This document shows, one piece after another, positions 18,515 to 28,011 of a stretch of 64,000 nt of DNA. The position numbers and the translations under genes are program-made. Within the stretch, counting starts at the first letter, position 1. Every line of letters starts with the position of its first letter. The DNA is taken from NCBI GenBank assembly GCA_002356515.1, contig AP017605.1, positions 2,542,001 through 2,606,000 of the forward strand, in the 5' to 3' direction. This stretch comes from Mesorhizobium loti (lineage in GTDB: Bacteria > Pseudomonadota > Alphaproteobacteria > Rhizobiales > Rhizobiaceae). The notes under the pieces were generated by a model. It searched no databases. It had not been told where the DNA came from and saw only the letters and a program-made list of their open reading frames with translations.

Positions 18515-18871
18515 CTATCCAAAGAGAGCCCGCAACGAGTGGTCCAACTTCTCCTTGGAATAGGGTTTGGCGATAGTCGTCGATCCTTTCGCGAACTCAG
18601 CCGCACCCTCGCCATATCCAGTCGCGCACACGATCGGGATGCCTCGAAGCCGAAGGGCTTCGGCAACGCGGTCGCTCCTCTCCCCACGTATATTTATGTC
18701 CAAGACCGCCGCGTCGATTTCTTGGGTTTCGATCATCGCAATCGCACCGTCGATGGAAGTTGCAGGGCCAATAACGGCGACCCCAAGCTCAATCAGAAAA
18801 TCCTCGGCCATCATGGCAATCAGCGATTCGTCTTCGACGATGAGTACACGTCGGCCAGACAGTGTTGTCAT
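18515..18871 (-). CDS. Single-domain response regulator
   Basis: 118 residues consisting only of a receiver domain. The acidic pair is in LIVEDESLIA, the phospho-accepting Asp in AAVLDINIRGE, the switch Thr in VCATGYGEG and the Lys in IAKPYSKEKL. There is no output domain, so it acts by protein contact or as a phosphate relay. Its ATG overlaps the stop of the upstream HWE kinase by 4 bp (ATGA), so the two are translationally coupled and the kinase is its likely partner. Confidence 0.92.
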   Translation of the reverse strand: MTTLSGRRVLIVEDESLIAMMAEDFLIELGVAVIGPATSIDGAIAMIETQEIDAAVLDINIRGERSDRVAEALRLRGIPIVCATGYGEGAAEFAKGSTTIAKPYSKEKLDHSLRALFG

Positions 18872-20817
18872 TGTGCGATCACTCCTTCCAGTATGGGAGC
18901 ATCAATCCGGCAGACGAGGCCCTGAGGTTGAAACACCATCGCCACCTCGGCCTCGAGGTCCGCCGCCAAGCCCCGCTCGATAAGGCGGGAGCCAAAGCCT
19001 CGCTTGGTGGGAGCAGAAACCGTGGGGCCGCCGAGTTCGCTCCAAACCAGCTTGAGCCTTGGCTTCGGTTTGCCGGTGCAAAGCCACTCTACGGAAATTC
19101 TCCCGGCCTCGTTTGAAAGGGCGCCGTGCTTGATTGCGTTTGTCAGCAACTCATGGAAGGCCAACGCCAGCGAAAGGGCCTGGTTAGGCCGCAAGAAAAT
19201 TGCAGGCCCGGCCGTGGAAAACCGGTTGGAGAACGCGCCTTTGATCTGCAGGCTGTCGGAAACAATTTGGTCCAACGAGGCATGTTCCCAACTGGTCTGC
19301 GTGAGGATGTTATGCGCTGCCGAAAGGGCCATGAGGCGGCCTTCGAATGCGGCATGTGCATCGGCCGCTTTCGTTCCCCTGAACGTCTGATGGGCAATAC
19401 TCTGGACTACCGCGAGCGTATTCTTCACACGATGGTTGAGTTCAGCCATCAGCAATTCTCTGTGCGCCTCCGACCGCCTTCGCTCGCTGATATCCTCGAC
19501 AGAGGCGAGCGTCATCATTCCTTCACTCGTCTTGATTGGGCTCAGCCCAATCTCGACTGGAACCTCTGTTCCATCTTTTCGTCGCGCATAAAGATCCCTG
19601 CCCGCCCCCATTGGCCGTGCCAACGGAAAATTGCCATATCCGCGGCGAAACACTGGGTGGGAGCTACGATAGCGATCCGGCACCAGCATCTCGATGCATT
19701 GCCCGACCATCTCGTCGCGATCATAGCCGAACAGCGCTTCTGCATGACGATTGACGACAACGATGCGCCCGTCCTCGCCTGTCATCACCATCCCGCTTGG
19801 GGCGGCCTCTACCGCTGATCGAAACCTTTCCTCGCTATGACGCATCGCCATCTCTGCATGGTCACGTTCCGTTACATCGACATTTACGCCGATCAACCCG
19901 CGGAATATCCCACTTGCGGAGAAGTGAGGACGAGCCGTTGTGAGCAGAACGCGATACTCTCCCTTGCAATTCCTGTAGCGCCCCTGGACGGAGACGGCTG
20001 ATTGCGTAGCCAACGCCTGGGCCATCCTGGCCCCGATATCGGCAGCATCATCAGGATGGATGGTGGGGTGCCAATTAAACTTGGGAATATCCTTTGTCTC
20101 GACGCCCCAGAAATCGCGAAGCATGATGTTCAAATTGGTGCATTTGCCTGAAGCGTCGCACGTCCAGATCATCACTGGAGCATGTTCCGACATAAGTCGG
20201 AACTGCTGTTCGGATGCTCGCAAATCTTCTTCGGCAGCTTTTCGAGCCTGTTCTAACCGCGTGCGCTCGAGATAAAAACCGATCTGTCTGGCAATTGCCG
20301 TCGCGAGATCGATTTCGTGGCTGGCAAACGAGTGGCTGCGTTGGTGGTAGGTCATGAACTTCCCCACTACCTCGCCCTGGGCTGTCAATGGAATAAACGC
20401 CAAGCCGACAATGCCTTCGCTGGCAATCATCTCTTTGACGACGGCGGGTTCTTCTGTTTCGGAAATATCCCGAACAAAGATGGCATCAGCGTTGCGTTCG
20501 CCCGCGACCCAAGGGGAATGCCCCTCAAGAGCCTTTCTGTACCGTTCAGACAGGCCGCGCCAAGCGACAAACCGCATCACGCCAGCTTCATCGAAGAGCA
20601 GCATGGAGGCACGTTGGCAACCAAGACCGTCGCGAATGGCATCCAGGCCGGCTTCAAAAGCTTCGTGGCTTGACTTGGCCCGGTATAGACGATCCGTCAG
20701 CACGTAAAGTGCGCTGAGTTCGTCCAACCTCGCTGTCAGTTTGTCGCTACCCCCACTTAGCTGCAACGCCGACCCCCTTTTGGCGATATTATTAGAAACG
20801 ACGCATACAACGCTCAT
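18868..20817 (-). CDS. GAF-PAS-PAS sensor histidine kinase of the HWE family
   Basis: A soluble kinase of 649 residues with no membrane segment. In order: a GAF domain (about 30-180), two PAS domains (about 195-320 and 325-450), and an HWE kinase core. The core has the phospho-acceptor His in ELNHRVKNTLAVVQSIA, the N box in FHELLTNAIKHGALS, the W-x-E motif in LVWSELGGP and GFGSRLIERGL in place of a classical G box. Such cytosolic sensors often detect light, redox or stress. The start at 20817 is preferred because GAAGG precedes it; an ATG at 20850 is also in frame. It is coupled to the receiver gene downstream. Confidence 0.92.
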   Translation of the reverse strand: MSVVCVVSNNIAKRGSALQLSGGSDKLTARLDELSALYVLTDRLYRAKSSHEAFEAGLDAIRDGLGCQRASMLLFDEAGVMRFVAWRGLSERYRKALEGHSPWVAGERNADAIFVRDISETEEPAVVKEMIASEGIVGLAFIPLTAQGEVVGKFMTYHQRSHSFASHEIDLATAIARQIGFYLERTRLEQARKAAEEDLRASEQQFRLMSEHAPVMIWTCDASGKCTNLNIMLRDFWGVETKDIPKFNWHPTIHPDDAADIGARMAQALATQSAVSVQGRYRNCKGEYRVLLTTARPHFSASGIFRGLIGVNVDVTERDHAEMAMRHSEERFRSAVEAAPSGMVMTGEDGRIVVVNRHAEALFGYDRDEMVGQCIEMLVPDRYRSSHPVFRRGYGNFPLARPMGAGRDLYARRKDGTEVPVEIGLSPIKTSEGMMTLASVEDISERRRSEAHRELLMAELNHRVKNTLAVVQSIAHQTFRGTKAADAHAAFEGRLMALSAAHNILTQTSWEHASLDQIVSDSLQIKGAFSNRFSTAGPAIFLRPNQALSLALAFHELLTNAIKHGALSNEAGRISVEWLCTGKPKPRLKLVWSELGGPTVSAPTKRGFGSRLIERGLAADLEAEVAMVFQPQGLVCRIDAPILEGVIAQ

Positions 20818-21341
20818 CGCACGCCTTCGTTCCAATTGGCGATCTGCCATGCTGTTTTTCGCACGGCGGACCTAACGGATATTCAGCAGGCGATTCTTTT
20901 CTCCGGGCGTTTCGGGTGTGGACGGGCACAACCCCACAGTTTGTTAGCCGTAGTGTGTCGCACAGGCGGCCTTGAGGACGCGGAGCCACAGGGTTTCTTT
21001 CTGACGTGGACGACCAGAAAGGCACGCGCGCCTGAAGTCGATGCCTCACGCTTTTTCTAAAAACGACTCCAATGTCCCAATTTGTCCGATAAGCACACGC
21101 AATTCGGGCTGAGGCACGACGGAGAAAATTCGAAAAGCTTCCAGAAACCCCAGCCAACGATTTTCTAAATGAAATCAGCCCCTAATCAGTAAGCATCCGT
21201 GTAAACGTGTTGCATGGGTTTTCCCGCCCCGTAACGCTCAAACCCTTGATTTTCGGGCATGTCCCGATCTGTCCCTTGTTGTCGTTGCAACATGACTGCA
21301 ACACGGACCAGCCGTTTTGTTTGCGTCCTGTTCCATTAAAA
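20818..21341. other. Intergenic region upstream of the HWE kinase
   Basis: No gene recognised in about 520 bp. It must contain the kinase promoter on the minus strand, but I could not pick out a definite -35/-10 pair. Confidence 0.4.
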
Positions 21342-21369
21342 AAGCCCGCCACCGTGAGGCAGCGGGCTT
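21342..21369 (-). terminator. Hairpin terminator (GCCCGC type)
   Basis: AAGCCCGC and GCGGGCTT form an 8-bp stem around a 12-base loop, with a run of A on its left that becomes a U tract in minus-strand transcripts. It suits the end of the small minus-strand gene near 21563. Similar hairpins recur at 24961, 51932 and 56322. Confidence 0.7.
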
Positions 21370-21562
21370 GCTTGCGGAAAAGTTATCCGCCGCCTTCAGT
21401 TCCCCTTCACAGGGATGCCGTACCAGTTGGCAACCGCACTGGCCGGTGCCACCACTGTCAGTGAAGGTTCATTGCGCCCGTCCGCGAAGCATCCTGCGCG
21501 CTTCGTCACCGCCGTCGCCGTTGAACTTGCCGACGCCACAAAAGTCCGGGGTGTCCTCCAGC

Positions 21563-21895
21563 CTACCACGCTTTCAACGCCACGCCGTTCTGGGCCATGG
21601 GATCGCCCCAGCCAAGCCACGGCTCGCTATCGGCATCGCCATCATGGCCGACATCGAGGATATCCCCGCCGTGTTCGTTCTCTTCCTCGCGGTCGTCGCA
21701 CTGGCAGCCATAGGCACCGCCGGGACCACGATCCGGCCAGCCGCGCGAATATTCTTCGTCGGCTGTGTCCTCCAGGTCGCAATCGGCTTCCATGAGATCC
21801 AGCGCGGTAATAAGGCTCATAGCGCGGTCCAAGAGGTCGTTCAGGCGTTTCTCGACAGACTGGCGCCATTCGCGCGGGTTCATGCCCCTGGGCAT
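21563..21895 (-). CDS. Small acidic rhizobial protein of unknown function
   Basis: 110 residues (106 if the second ATG is used). An N-terminal helix (REWRQSVEKRLNDLLDRAMSL, then ITALDLMEADCDLED) leads into a low-complexity Asp/Glu/Gly-rich tail with DADSEPWLGWGDPM. Rhizobial genomes hold many such proteins with a repeated D-x-E-P-x-L-G-W motif. A neighbouring frame at about 21469-21560 reads DTPDFCGVGKFNGDGGDEAR, like the C-terminus of longer members, so this copy may have lost its end to a frameshift. Function unknown. Confidence 0.5.
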   Translation of the reverse strand: MPRGMNPREWRQSVEKRLNDLLDRAMSLITALDLMEADCDLEDTADEEYSRGWPDRGPGGAYGCQCDDREEENEHGGDILDVGHDGDADSEPWLGWGDPMAQNGVALKAW

Positions 21896-22096
21896 CCCTT
21901 AGGGCTGCAATACACGGCCGGTAAATCTCCCGAATTCGGACGTAAATCTTGTGCAGCAAAGCAACCCAGAAACGACGCGGCATCTGGGTTCGGCTTGATG
22001 GAGACCGCCCTGCTAGTGGACCGGCTCTCCGGCGGCGGAACAATTCTGGCAGTGCGCAGTTTGCATATCGACGGGACACCACACGGAGAATTGAAA

Positions 22097-23914
22097 ATGA
22101 AATGCCGACCAAGGATATTGGCCAGCACCGCACTCGGACTGCTGGTCTCATCCGCGCCGTTGGGCGTGTTCCCGCTGCTTGGCAGCGCAGCATTCGGCGC
22201 GGCACAGGTCACTGCTGCTAAACCGCTCGTCCTGATCAAGTTGAAGTGCAAGGAGGGCGAGTCCGCTGAAGCCTGCGCCCTGAGGCAACAGGCTCCGTCC
22301 GAAAACGCTGCTCCACTTCCTGCGACCGAGCCACAGCCTACAGAGAAACCCCAGGTTCAACCAAAACCAGCAACCCCGGCATCTGAGGCAACTCCCACTC
22401 CCAAAGCCTCTTCAGAACCTGCCCCCAAGGTTAAGCCTGCACCAGCGGTAGAGCCGGCGCCCCAGCCTGCACCCGCGCCCACTGACCAGCAAGCGCCCGC
22501 CCTCGACAAATCGGCTCCGATGAAGCAAGCCCAGCCGCCTGCAGCTCTGGCACCTTCGGAGAACTCACCGGCTTCGGCGCCTGCTGAGCCAGCCCCGGCC
22601 CAGGGCAAACAGCCGTCGGAAACCACGACCAAGCAAAAAAAGAAACCCACCGCAGGGCAAGCTGCACCGGATCAGCCTGCGATTGGAGCGCAACCTTCAA
22701 CCGATCAGAAGCTTCCCGCCGGCGGAAAACCAGCCGATGGTAAACCGGCAGCTGTAACCCCAAATGAGAAGCCAATTCAGGGCCAGGCCGCAACGGACCC
22801 CAACGCCGCACCAATTTTCGACAGCCAGAAGGATGCAAAACGTCCGGGCAAGGACGGCACCCAGCCTGTTCAGCAGTCGGGTAGCGATCAGGCCACCGCG
22901 CCTGCGGCTGCACCGGTAGACACGGGACCGCCACCTGCCGACGACAAGTCAGCGCAACAGGAGATCAAGCCTGCGAAGGTCGCACCGGTAACAGAAGAAA
23001 AGGGCACTCGCCGTGACAAGGCGCCTGATATCCAGCTGCCCGAACGCCCCAAAGGCGCCGATGTCCTCTCGGAGATTGGAGGTCGCATTATCGTCCAGTT
23101 CAACAACCAGACGATTGTCGAGAGCAACGAAACTCCACGCATGAAACGTGGCGCCAAGGATGTGTACTACGAGGATCTGCCGAGTGGGCGCACCCGCGAG
23201 ACGATCATTCGCGACAATGGCGATCAAGTCGTCACGATCCGCAACCGCAACGGAGACGTCATACAGCGCTCGCGCATCACCCCCGATGGCCACGAGTATG
23301 TGTTGAGCTATGTCGACGAGAGTTATTACCAGGACTTGCACAATTGGCGCGATCCCGCAGATGACCTGCCACCGATCCGCCTCACCATCCCGCGCAACCA
23401 ATACATCCTGGATTCGGAACTGGTCGAGGATCCAGGCGACTACTACAACTTCCTCGAACAGCCGCCGGTGGAAAAAGTCCAGCGCCTCTACTCGGTCGAC
23501 GAGGTCAAGCGCTCGGCCCGTGTACGCGATATAGCGCGGCGCGTTGATCTCGACACTTTGAATTTCGAGACCGGTTCGGCATCGATCTCTGAAAGCGAAG
23601 TCAAAAAACTGCAAGGGGTGGCAGACGCAATGGAGCGGCTGCTGAAGAAGAACCCTGCTGAAACGTTCTTGATCGAAGGCCACACCGATGCTGTTGGTAG
23701 CGACAACGCAAACTTGGCCTTATCCGACCAGCGAGCAGAGGCGGTTGCCGAGGCCCTCACCAAGTCCTTCGGCATACCACCGGAGAATCTGACCACCCAA
23801 GGCTATGGCGAACGCTATCTTAAGGTGAACACGACAGGACCGGAACGACAGAACCGTCGCGTCGCGATTCGTCGGATCACGCCGCTGGTGGCACCTGTCG
23901 CAAATGCCAACTGA
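22097..23914 (+). CDS. OmpA-family protein with a long proline/alanine-rich linker
   Basis: A 605-residue envelope protein. The start at 22097 (MKCRPRILASTALGLLV) follows GGAGA; the open frame extends 260 codons further upstream without coding character. A signal peptide covers about residues 1-36. Residues 60-330 are a Pro/Ala/Gln/Lys-rich low-complexity linker likely to span the periplasm or surface. The C-terminal 120 residues are an OmpA peptidoglycan-binding domain: DTLNFETGSASISESEVKKL, IEGHTDAVGSDNANLALSD, then RAEAV, TTQGYGERY and QNRRVAI. A beta-rich segment (about 340-480) containing QTIVESNETPRMKRG precedes it. It probably anchors the outer membrane to the wall. Monocistronic. Confidence 0.9.
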   Translation: MKCRPRILASTALGLLVSSAPLGVFPLLGSAAFGAAQVTAAKPLVLIKLKCKEGESAEACALRQQAPSENAAPLPATEPQPTEKPQVQPKPATPASEATPTPKASSEPAPKVKPAPAVEPAPQPAPAPTDQQAPALDKSAPMKQAQPPAALAPSENSPASAPAEPAPAQGKQPSETTTKQKKKPTAGQAAPDQPAIGAQPSTDQKLPAGGKPADGKPAAVTPNEKPIQGQAATDPNAAPIFDSQKDAKRPGKDGTQPVQQSGSDQATAPAAAPVDTGPPPADDKSAQQEIKPAKVAPVTEEKGTRRDKAPDIQLPERPKGADVLSEIGGRIIVQFNNQTIVESNETPRMKRGAKDVYYEDLPSGRTRETIIRDNGDQVVTIRNRNGDVIQRSRITPDGHEYVLSYVDESYYQDLHNWRDPADDLPPIRLTIPRNQYILDSELVEDPGDYYNFLEQPPVEKVQRLYSVDEVKRSARVRDIARRVDLDTLNFETGSASISESEVKKLQGVADAMERLLKKNPAETFLIEGHTDAVGSDNANLALSDQRAEAVAEALTKSFGIPPENLTTQGYGERYLKVNTTGPERQNRRVAIRRITPLVAPVANAN

Positions 23915-24030
23915 CAAAGGCTCCTCGCGATTCGGCACGGTGCCGGCTCGCGAGGCACCACCGCACTACCGCCACGTCATTAAACCACGGCACCGTCGGA
24001 GTGGAGAGAAAGGGCCTTGAACATTGGTAA

Positions 24031-24309
24031 ATTACGTCTCCATTTGAACAACTTCCGCGGCAACCTTCCCCGCTCGCCAAAGGTTGGGCCCGTCACCCGA
24101 CTAGCAGCGATATTGGCATCGGTAGTAGCTTTGACGAGGACTACGGCGACAATTCTGACTATTATCGTGATCGCTACCCGGATTATTATGGACAGGGCTA
24201 CTATGAACTGTCGACCCCAATGTTTCTTTGCCGCGAACCTAGCGGCGCCTGGGAGTGTCCAGAGTACGGACACGGGAACATTCCGCCGGGGGCACGCAAT
24301 GACCGTTGA
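24031..24309 (+). pseudogene. Tyr/Asp-rich exported-protein remnant
   Basis: A frame without start codon runs from a stop at 24028 to TGA at 24307. Its second half, DYYRDRYPDYYGQGYYELST then MFLCREPSGAWECPEYG, looks like the Tyr/Gly/Pro-rich tail of rhizobial surface or exported small proteins. An overlapping frame from 24017 (MNIGKLRLHLNNFRG) may supply a shifted N-terminus. Identity is uncertain. Confidence 0.35.
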
Positions 24310-24329
24310 GGGCTTCGAGCAGCGTCGCA

Positions 24330-24606
24330 TAAGTGCGCTGAGCCAGATATGATCTGGATTGTGCAAATGGCGCCGTAGGAGGCGGCCATGTCCAGGCCCG
24401 CCCGCTCTTCCACGCCTTGGCTGATCCTTGCCTTCCGCATTTTCTGCCAGAGCCCCACCCGCGCGCGTTTCCCTCCATCTCCTCGACCTGCGTCTTCGCA
24501 CCATCCTGATACATCGCCTGCTCCAGCGCCTTGGCTTCACCGTCATCCTTTGTGGTCAGGATTGTGCGCCAATGCGGCTTGTCGAATATGCTGACGTGCA
24601 GGGTTA
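24330..24606 (-). pseudogene. Decayed member of the WRT(I/V)LTTKD small-protein family
   Basis: The minus strand reads LTLHVSIFDKPHWRTILTTK then AKALEQAMYQDGAKTQVEE, with the same W-R-T-x-L-T-T-K-D core as the intact protein at 53155-53319. It lacks a clear start codon and its continuation (LWQKMRKARISQGVEERAG) lies in another frame. Function unknown. Confidence 0.6.
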
Positions 24607-24615
24607 AGTTCCGCC

Positions 24616-24832
24616 TTACTCTACGTCGATAACCTTTCGGGCTGGCTTCTTCGCGGCTGGTCGACGACGCTTGACCGGAGCCGAGTTTTCGACGGGTGGT
24701 TCCGCCAGAAAGGCGCTGTGCACGCAGACACTCCGTCTTGGCAATCCTGGCTACGCGCTCGGCCTCGATCGCGAGCTTTGACTCGCGATCTGCACGCTCG
24801 ATTCTCTCCTTGTCGATCCGTCGTTGAGTCAA
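24616..24832 (-). pseudogene. Decayed copy of the 75-residue protein at 48185-48412
   Basis: The N-terminal LTQRRIDKERIERADRESKL closely matches LTQRRIDRERIERADREAKL of the copy at 48 kb. One extra T (GCGCCTTTCTGG against GCGCCTTCTGG) shifts the frame before the C-terminus, and the canonical start ATGGAGGC is here AGCGAGGC, so the start codon is lost. The correct frame would end at 24616 with RKVIDVE. Similarity continues in the flanks, so a segment of about 270 bp was duplicated. Confidence 0.8.
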
Positions 24833-24838
24833 GAAAGC

Positions 24839-25236
24839 CTCGCTGGGCTAACTGACCAATGGAATGTTTGCCCCGCTAAGAATGTTCCGCGTACTTAGCT
24901 CACTTTTTACCTTATCCGTCGAATATGTATTGAACATACGCCCGCGAACGTTGCCGAATGAAAAGGCCCGCCACCAGAGGCAGCGGGCGCTAGTTAGGGA
25001 GGAGTCACGAGCACCCCATTTGCTCGCGGATAGCCAAAACGGTACGCCTGGCTCACCTGGTTTTTAAGCTCGCGCCAGTTGAAGCCTTGCATATTCAAGC
25101 TGCGTGACTTTTCTGCCACAAGTTATGCAAACACAGCCACCCCGTTTGCCAGAGCCTGGAACCGTGACCGTGCGGTCGCGTTACCCCAGCATGCTCAAAA
25201 ACATCGCGGCGAGCCAACATCGAGTGGATATCGGTG
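24839..25236. other. Intergenic stretch with a GCCCGC hairpin
   Basis: No gene found. A hairpin at 24961-24988 (GCCCGC and GCGGGC stem preceded by AAAA) has the polarity of a minus-strand terminator and may end the monooxygenase-isomerase operon, though 250 bp lie between them. Confidence 0.45.
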
Positions 25237-25857
25237 TCACTCCGCCTGCTGCAGCCTATGTCGGCCCTCGGCCCAGGCAATGGCCTCCTCGAGCCTGTCG
25301 TCGCCCCAAAAGGTCTCGCCGTCCACAACGAAGGCCGGAGAGCCGAAGATGCCGTAGCCTCGCGCCGCATCGGTCTCGGCCTTGAGTCGCTCATGAGCGG
25401 AAGGCGCGTTGGCCGCGGCGAACACAGCGTCCACGTCCTTTTCGAGCGGCGGCAACACATGCTCGAGATGGGCGCGATCGCCCAGCGCCATTCCTTCCAG
25501 ATACCAGGCCCTGAAGCTCGCCAGTGTGTAGGCTTCGCACCAGCCGCCTTCCGCCGCCACCATAGCAACACGGTTGGCGAGAAGATCGGGATCCGTCGGC
25601 CAGATCGGTGCCTTGACGAAGGGCACCTCATGGGTAGCCGCCCGCCGCGCCACGTCGCGCCACATGTAGGAGACCTTCGCAACCTGGGTACGCAGCGCTA
25701 TGTTGTTTTCGGCCATGACGGTCCGGACATTGAAAGGCCGCCACCGCACGGCAATACCCGCCTGCCTGGCCATCGCTCCAATGCGCATCACCGAAAGGTA
25801 GGCATAGCCGCTGCCGAAGAAGTAAAAGAAGTCGAACTGCCTCACGTCGCCCTCCAT
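25237..25857 (-). CDS. 2-hydroxychromene-2-carboxylate isomerase-like protein (DsbA/GST-kappa fold)
   Basis: 206 residues, the usual length for this group. The N-terminus FDFFYFFGSGYAYLSVMRIG carries the Ser-rich active-site start typical of NahD-like isomerases instead of a CxxC; the C-terminal signature is YGIFGSPAFVVDGETFWGDD with RLEEAIAWA. NahD isomerises 2-hydroxychromene-2-carboxylate to a benzylidenepyruvate in naphthalene breakdown, using glutathione; many homologues have other, unknown substrates. It starts 67 bp downstream of the flavin monooxygenase on the same strand, so the two probably act on the same aromatic or polyketide-like compound. That pairing is inference. Confidence 0.85.
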   Translation of the reverse strand: MEGDVRQFDFFYFFGSGYAYLSVMRIGAMARQAGIAVRWRPFNVRTVMAENNIALRTQVAKVSYMWRDVARRAATHEVPFVKAPIWPTDPDLLANRVAMVAAEGGWCEAYTLASFRAWYLEGMALGDRAHLEHVLPPLEKDVDAVFAAANAPSAHERLKAETDAARGYGIFGSPAFVVDGETFWGDDRLEEAIAWAEGRHRLQQAE

Positions 25858-25924
25858 TGGTTTGTGTGAGAGAACGCGGCGCCAGCGATAGGTCGCTGCC
25901 TATCTGACGTCTCCGCCGACGATT

Positions 25925-27199
25925 TCATATCTCCCCGAAGTAGCGAGCACGCGCCTGGTCGTCCGACGGCGCCTCCGGCCCCAGCCCCAGCGCGTCCGGA
26001 ACGCGCGTCGGATCGCCGGCAAAAAGCGCAAATGCGTGGTTACGTCGCTTGTCAGCAGCATCTCCACGATCGAACAGCAAGGCTGTCTGCATCGCCTCCA
26101 GTCGCCGCATCCGCCCGTAGAAGTCGTCATGGTCCGTGGCATAGGTCTCCGCTGCCGATCTCCAATCGGAGCTCTCCAGCAATCGGTCCCTCAGCAGTCG
26201 CACATCCCGAAGTGTCCTCGACAAGCCCCTGCCCCAGGCAGGGTCAGTGGCGGCCGCTGAGTCGCCAACCAGAACAACGCCATCTCGGTATGGGTCCTCG
26301 ACCCAACGGTGCGATCCGTCGAAGCTGGCGAACGGACCAACTTGTCGTGCCCTATCGAACCAATGGCCGGGAGCGCCGACCGCCTTCAGCTGCCGTATCA
26401 TCTCATCGACCGAATGGCGGCCGGACAGCCGCTTCGGCAGGACATCTTTGTGATAGATGAGATAAATTCGGTTGCGTCTGGGCGCGATGCGCATGGCGAT
26501 TACCATTCGCCCGCCCGCGGGATCGTAGAAAAGATTGACAGTGTTCGCCGTCGGCCTCGCCTCGCGGGCGAGGAACTCCGAGCAATTAATGTTACCCTCC
26601 AGAACCATGCCCGCCGTGACCAGTTGCTCAGGGTCGTGCAGTACCTGGAAGCCGAGATGCGACCGCAGCCGTGAATCCCGTCCGTCCGCTAGAACGATGA
26701 GGCGGGCAGAGAACTCTCTGGCGTCGCCTCCGATACGAAGCCGTGGCAGATCTCCAAATGTCACTCCCGAGACCGCGTTCCCGCGCCTTACCGCGGTCCC
26801 GAGCGTTTCGGCACGTTTCAGGAGGACAGCTTGCATCTCGGCATGTGGAAATGTCACGCAGCAGGTGGCAGCCGGAGTCGTCGCAAGCAGATCACGCACT
26901 ACGGGGGCTGAGCCATTTGTGAAACTTGAAAAGTATGCTGCCTCAATGGCGCACCTCTCAAGAAGCAGATCATAGATACCCAAGCGCTTCGCCTCGAGAC
27001 TTCCCCAGGGCATGAGCACCTCGCCGCGGATTCGGTCCCTGAACTTTTCTTGGTGCTCGACGATGAGAATCCTGAGGCCGTGGCCTGCAAGGGCGATGGC
27101 AAGTGAAGAGCCCGCCAGACCACCGCCGACAATAATCAGGTCGTAGTCAACGACGGCGGCGCTAGACGATCGAGTTTTGCCGCTTCTTCCTGCTGACAT
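25925..27199 (-). CDS. FAD-dependent monooxygenase
   Basis: 424 residues, cytosolic. The N-terminal Rossmann fold has the dinucleotide motif DLIIVGGGLAGSSLAIALAG and an acidic residue in LIVEHQ. The mid-region LIVLADGRDSRLRSHLGF is the DG fingerprint, and the C-terminal VVLVGDSAAATDPAWGRG is the GD motif that binds the FAD ribityl chain. Together these define the PHBH-like class that hydroxylates or epoxidises organic substrates with NAD(P)H and oxygen. The substrate cannot be read from sequence. It leads a likely two-gene operon with the isomerase-like gene. Confidence 0.9.
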   Translation of the reverse strand: MSAGRSGKTRSSSAAVVDYDLIIVGGGLAGSSLAIALAGHGLRILIVEHQEKFRDRIRGEVLMPWGSLEAKRLGIYDLLLERCAIEAAYFSSFTNGSAPVVRDLLATTPAATCCVTFPHAEMQAVLLKRAETLGTAVRRGNAVSGVTFGDLPRLRIGGDAREFSARLIVLADGRDSRLRSHLGFQVLHDPEQLVTAGMVLEGNINCSEFLAREARPTANTVNLFYDPAGGRMVIAMRIAPRRNRIYLIYHKDVLPKRLSGRHSVDEMIRQLKAVGAPGHWFDRARQVGPFASFDGSHRWVEDPYRDGVVLVGDSAAATDPAWGRGLSRTLRDVRLLRDRLLESSDWRSAAETYATDHDDFYGRMRRLEAMQTALLFDRGDAADKRRNHAFALFAGDPTRVPDALGLGPEAPSDDQARARYFGEI

Positions 27200-27232
27200 C
27201 GCCCCACCGGTTAATATTTGAAGATGCTAATA

Positions 27233-27260
27233 TATTTACCCCGCGCTGTCCGTGAGTCAA
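27233..27260 (-). promoter_or_regulatory. Possible promoter of the monooxygenase operon
   Basis: On the minus strand TTGACT (27260-27255) and TAAATA (27238-27233) are 16 bp apart, 34 bp upstream of the monooxygenase start. The adjoining AT-rich stretch, with two AATAT-type half sites, is out of keeping with the GC-rich surroundings and could be an operator. Confidence 0.35.
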
Positions 27261-27779
27261 ATCCCGGCGCCTGCGCGGTCATGCAAAGCAATGCTAGGCG
27301 TTCCTACGGCATAGGCGGACAGTCCGAGACTCATCGATGTCTGACATGCGGCGCATTGCAGACCGGCAGCGTTGGGCCGATGGCGGACTGACAGCTAACC
27401 GGAAGAGACCATACGAAGCTGTCATTCCACTATCGGGAAGGCGTCCTGACAAAGAAGTGGCCTTTACGCGCTAGGCTCACAAGGGACGGCGGGCAGTCAA
27501 ATGGGTGACGGGTTTCAGCACTTCACGCGAAAGCTTGGGTGCAATCGCCCGGAGGGCGTTAGCCGAAACTATCGACGAGATGCCGACGCCTAAAGCTTTT
27601 CTGTCCGAGGCGTTGTCGGCGCATTTCGAGTGATTGCCGGGGCGTTGATACTTGTTCTCGTCGCAGGGCTGCCCAACCACTAACCGCAATCATATTCACG
27701 CCCGGTGTCTCGCACATATTCTACGATATCGGGGCGTGAAAGTAACGATGTTTCTCGAAATCAAGGAGATTAGCCAAGC
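27261..27779. other. Gene-poor stretch
   Basis: Only short frames without recognisable motifs. No RNA or repeat identified. Confidence 0.4.
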
Positions 27780-27930
27780 GGACGACATTTGGTGAAGGGA
27801 AGCACGGCCACCGACGGCTTGAACGGAAGTGGCAAATCCCTCGCCGAGGCGATAGCCGCCGGGGCTTCTTGTGCCCGCTCTCCCGTTTCGACCCGGTAGG
27901 CGCGAACTGCCCCAGCTATGTTCTTCATCG
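27780..27930 (-). pseudogene. Fragment of an adenylate-cyclase/TPR-type protein
   Basis: The minus strand reads MKNIAGAVRAYRVETGE, then LPLPFKPSVAVLPF. This is the linker between a nucleotide cyclase domain and the following tetratricopeptide region in a common rhizobial cyclase type, usually ending DKPSIAVLPF. Nothing before or after it in any frame continues the protein, so it is a fragment. Confidence 0.5.
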
Positions 27931-28011
27931 CATGATCGCTTCGTTCGGGTTGAGGCGAAGCGAAATCTCGTACTCCTTGGCAGATTCCAAACAAGCAATC
28001 AAGCCGACTAC

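Noticed and set aside
21317..22096. N-terminal 260-codon extension of the OmpA-family frame
   Set aside because: It lacks coding character, crosses a terminator hairpin and would remove the signal peptide that begins at 22097.
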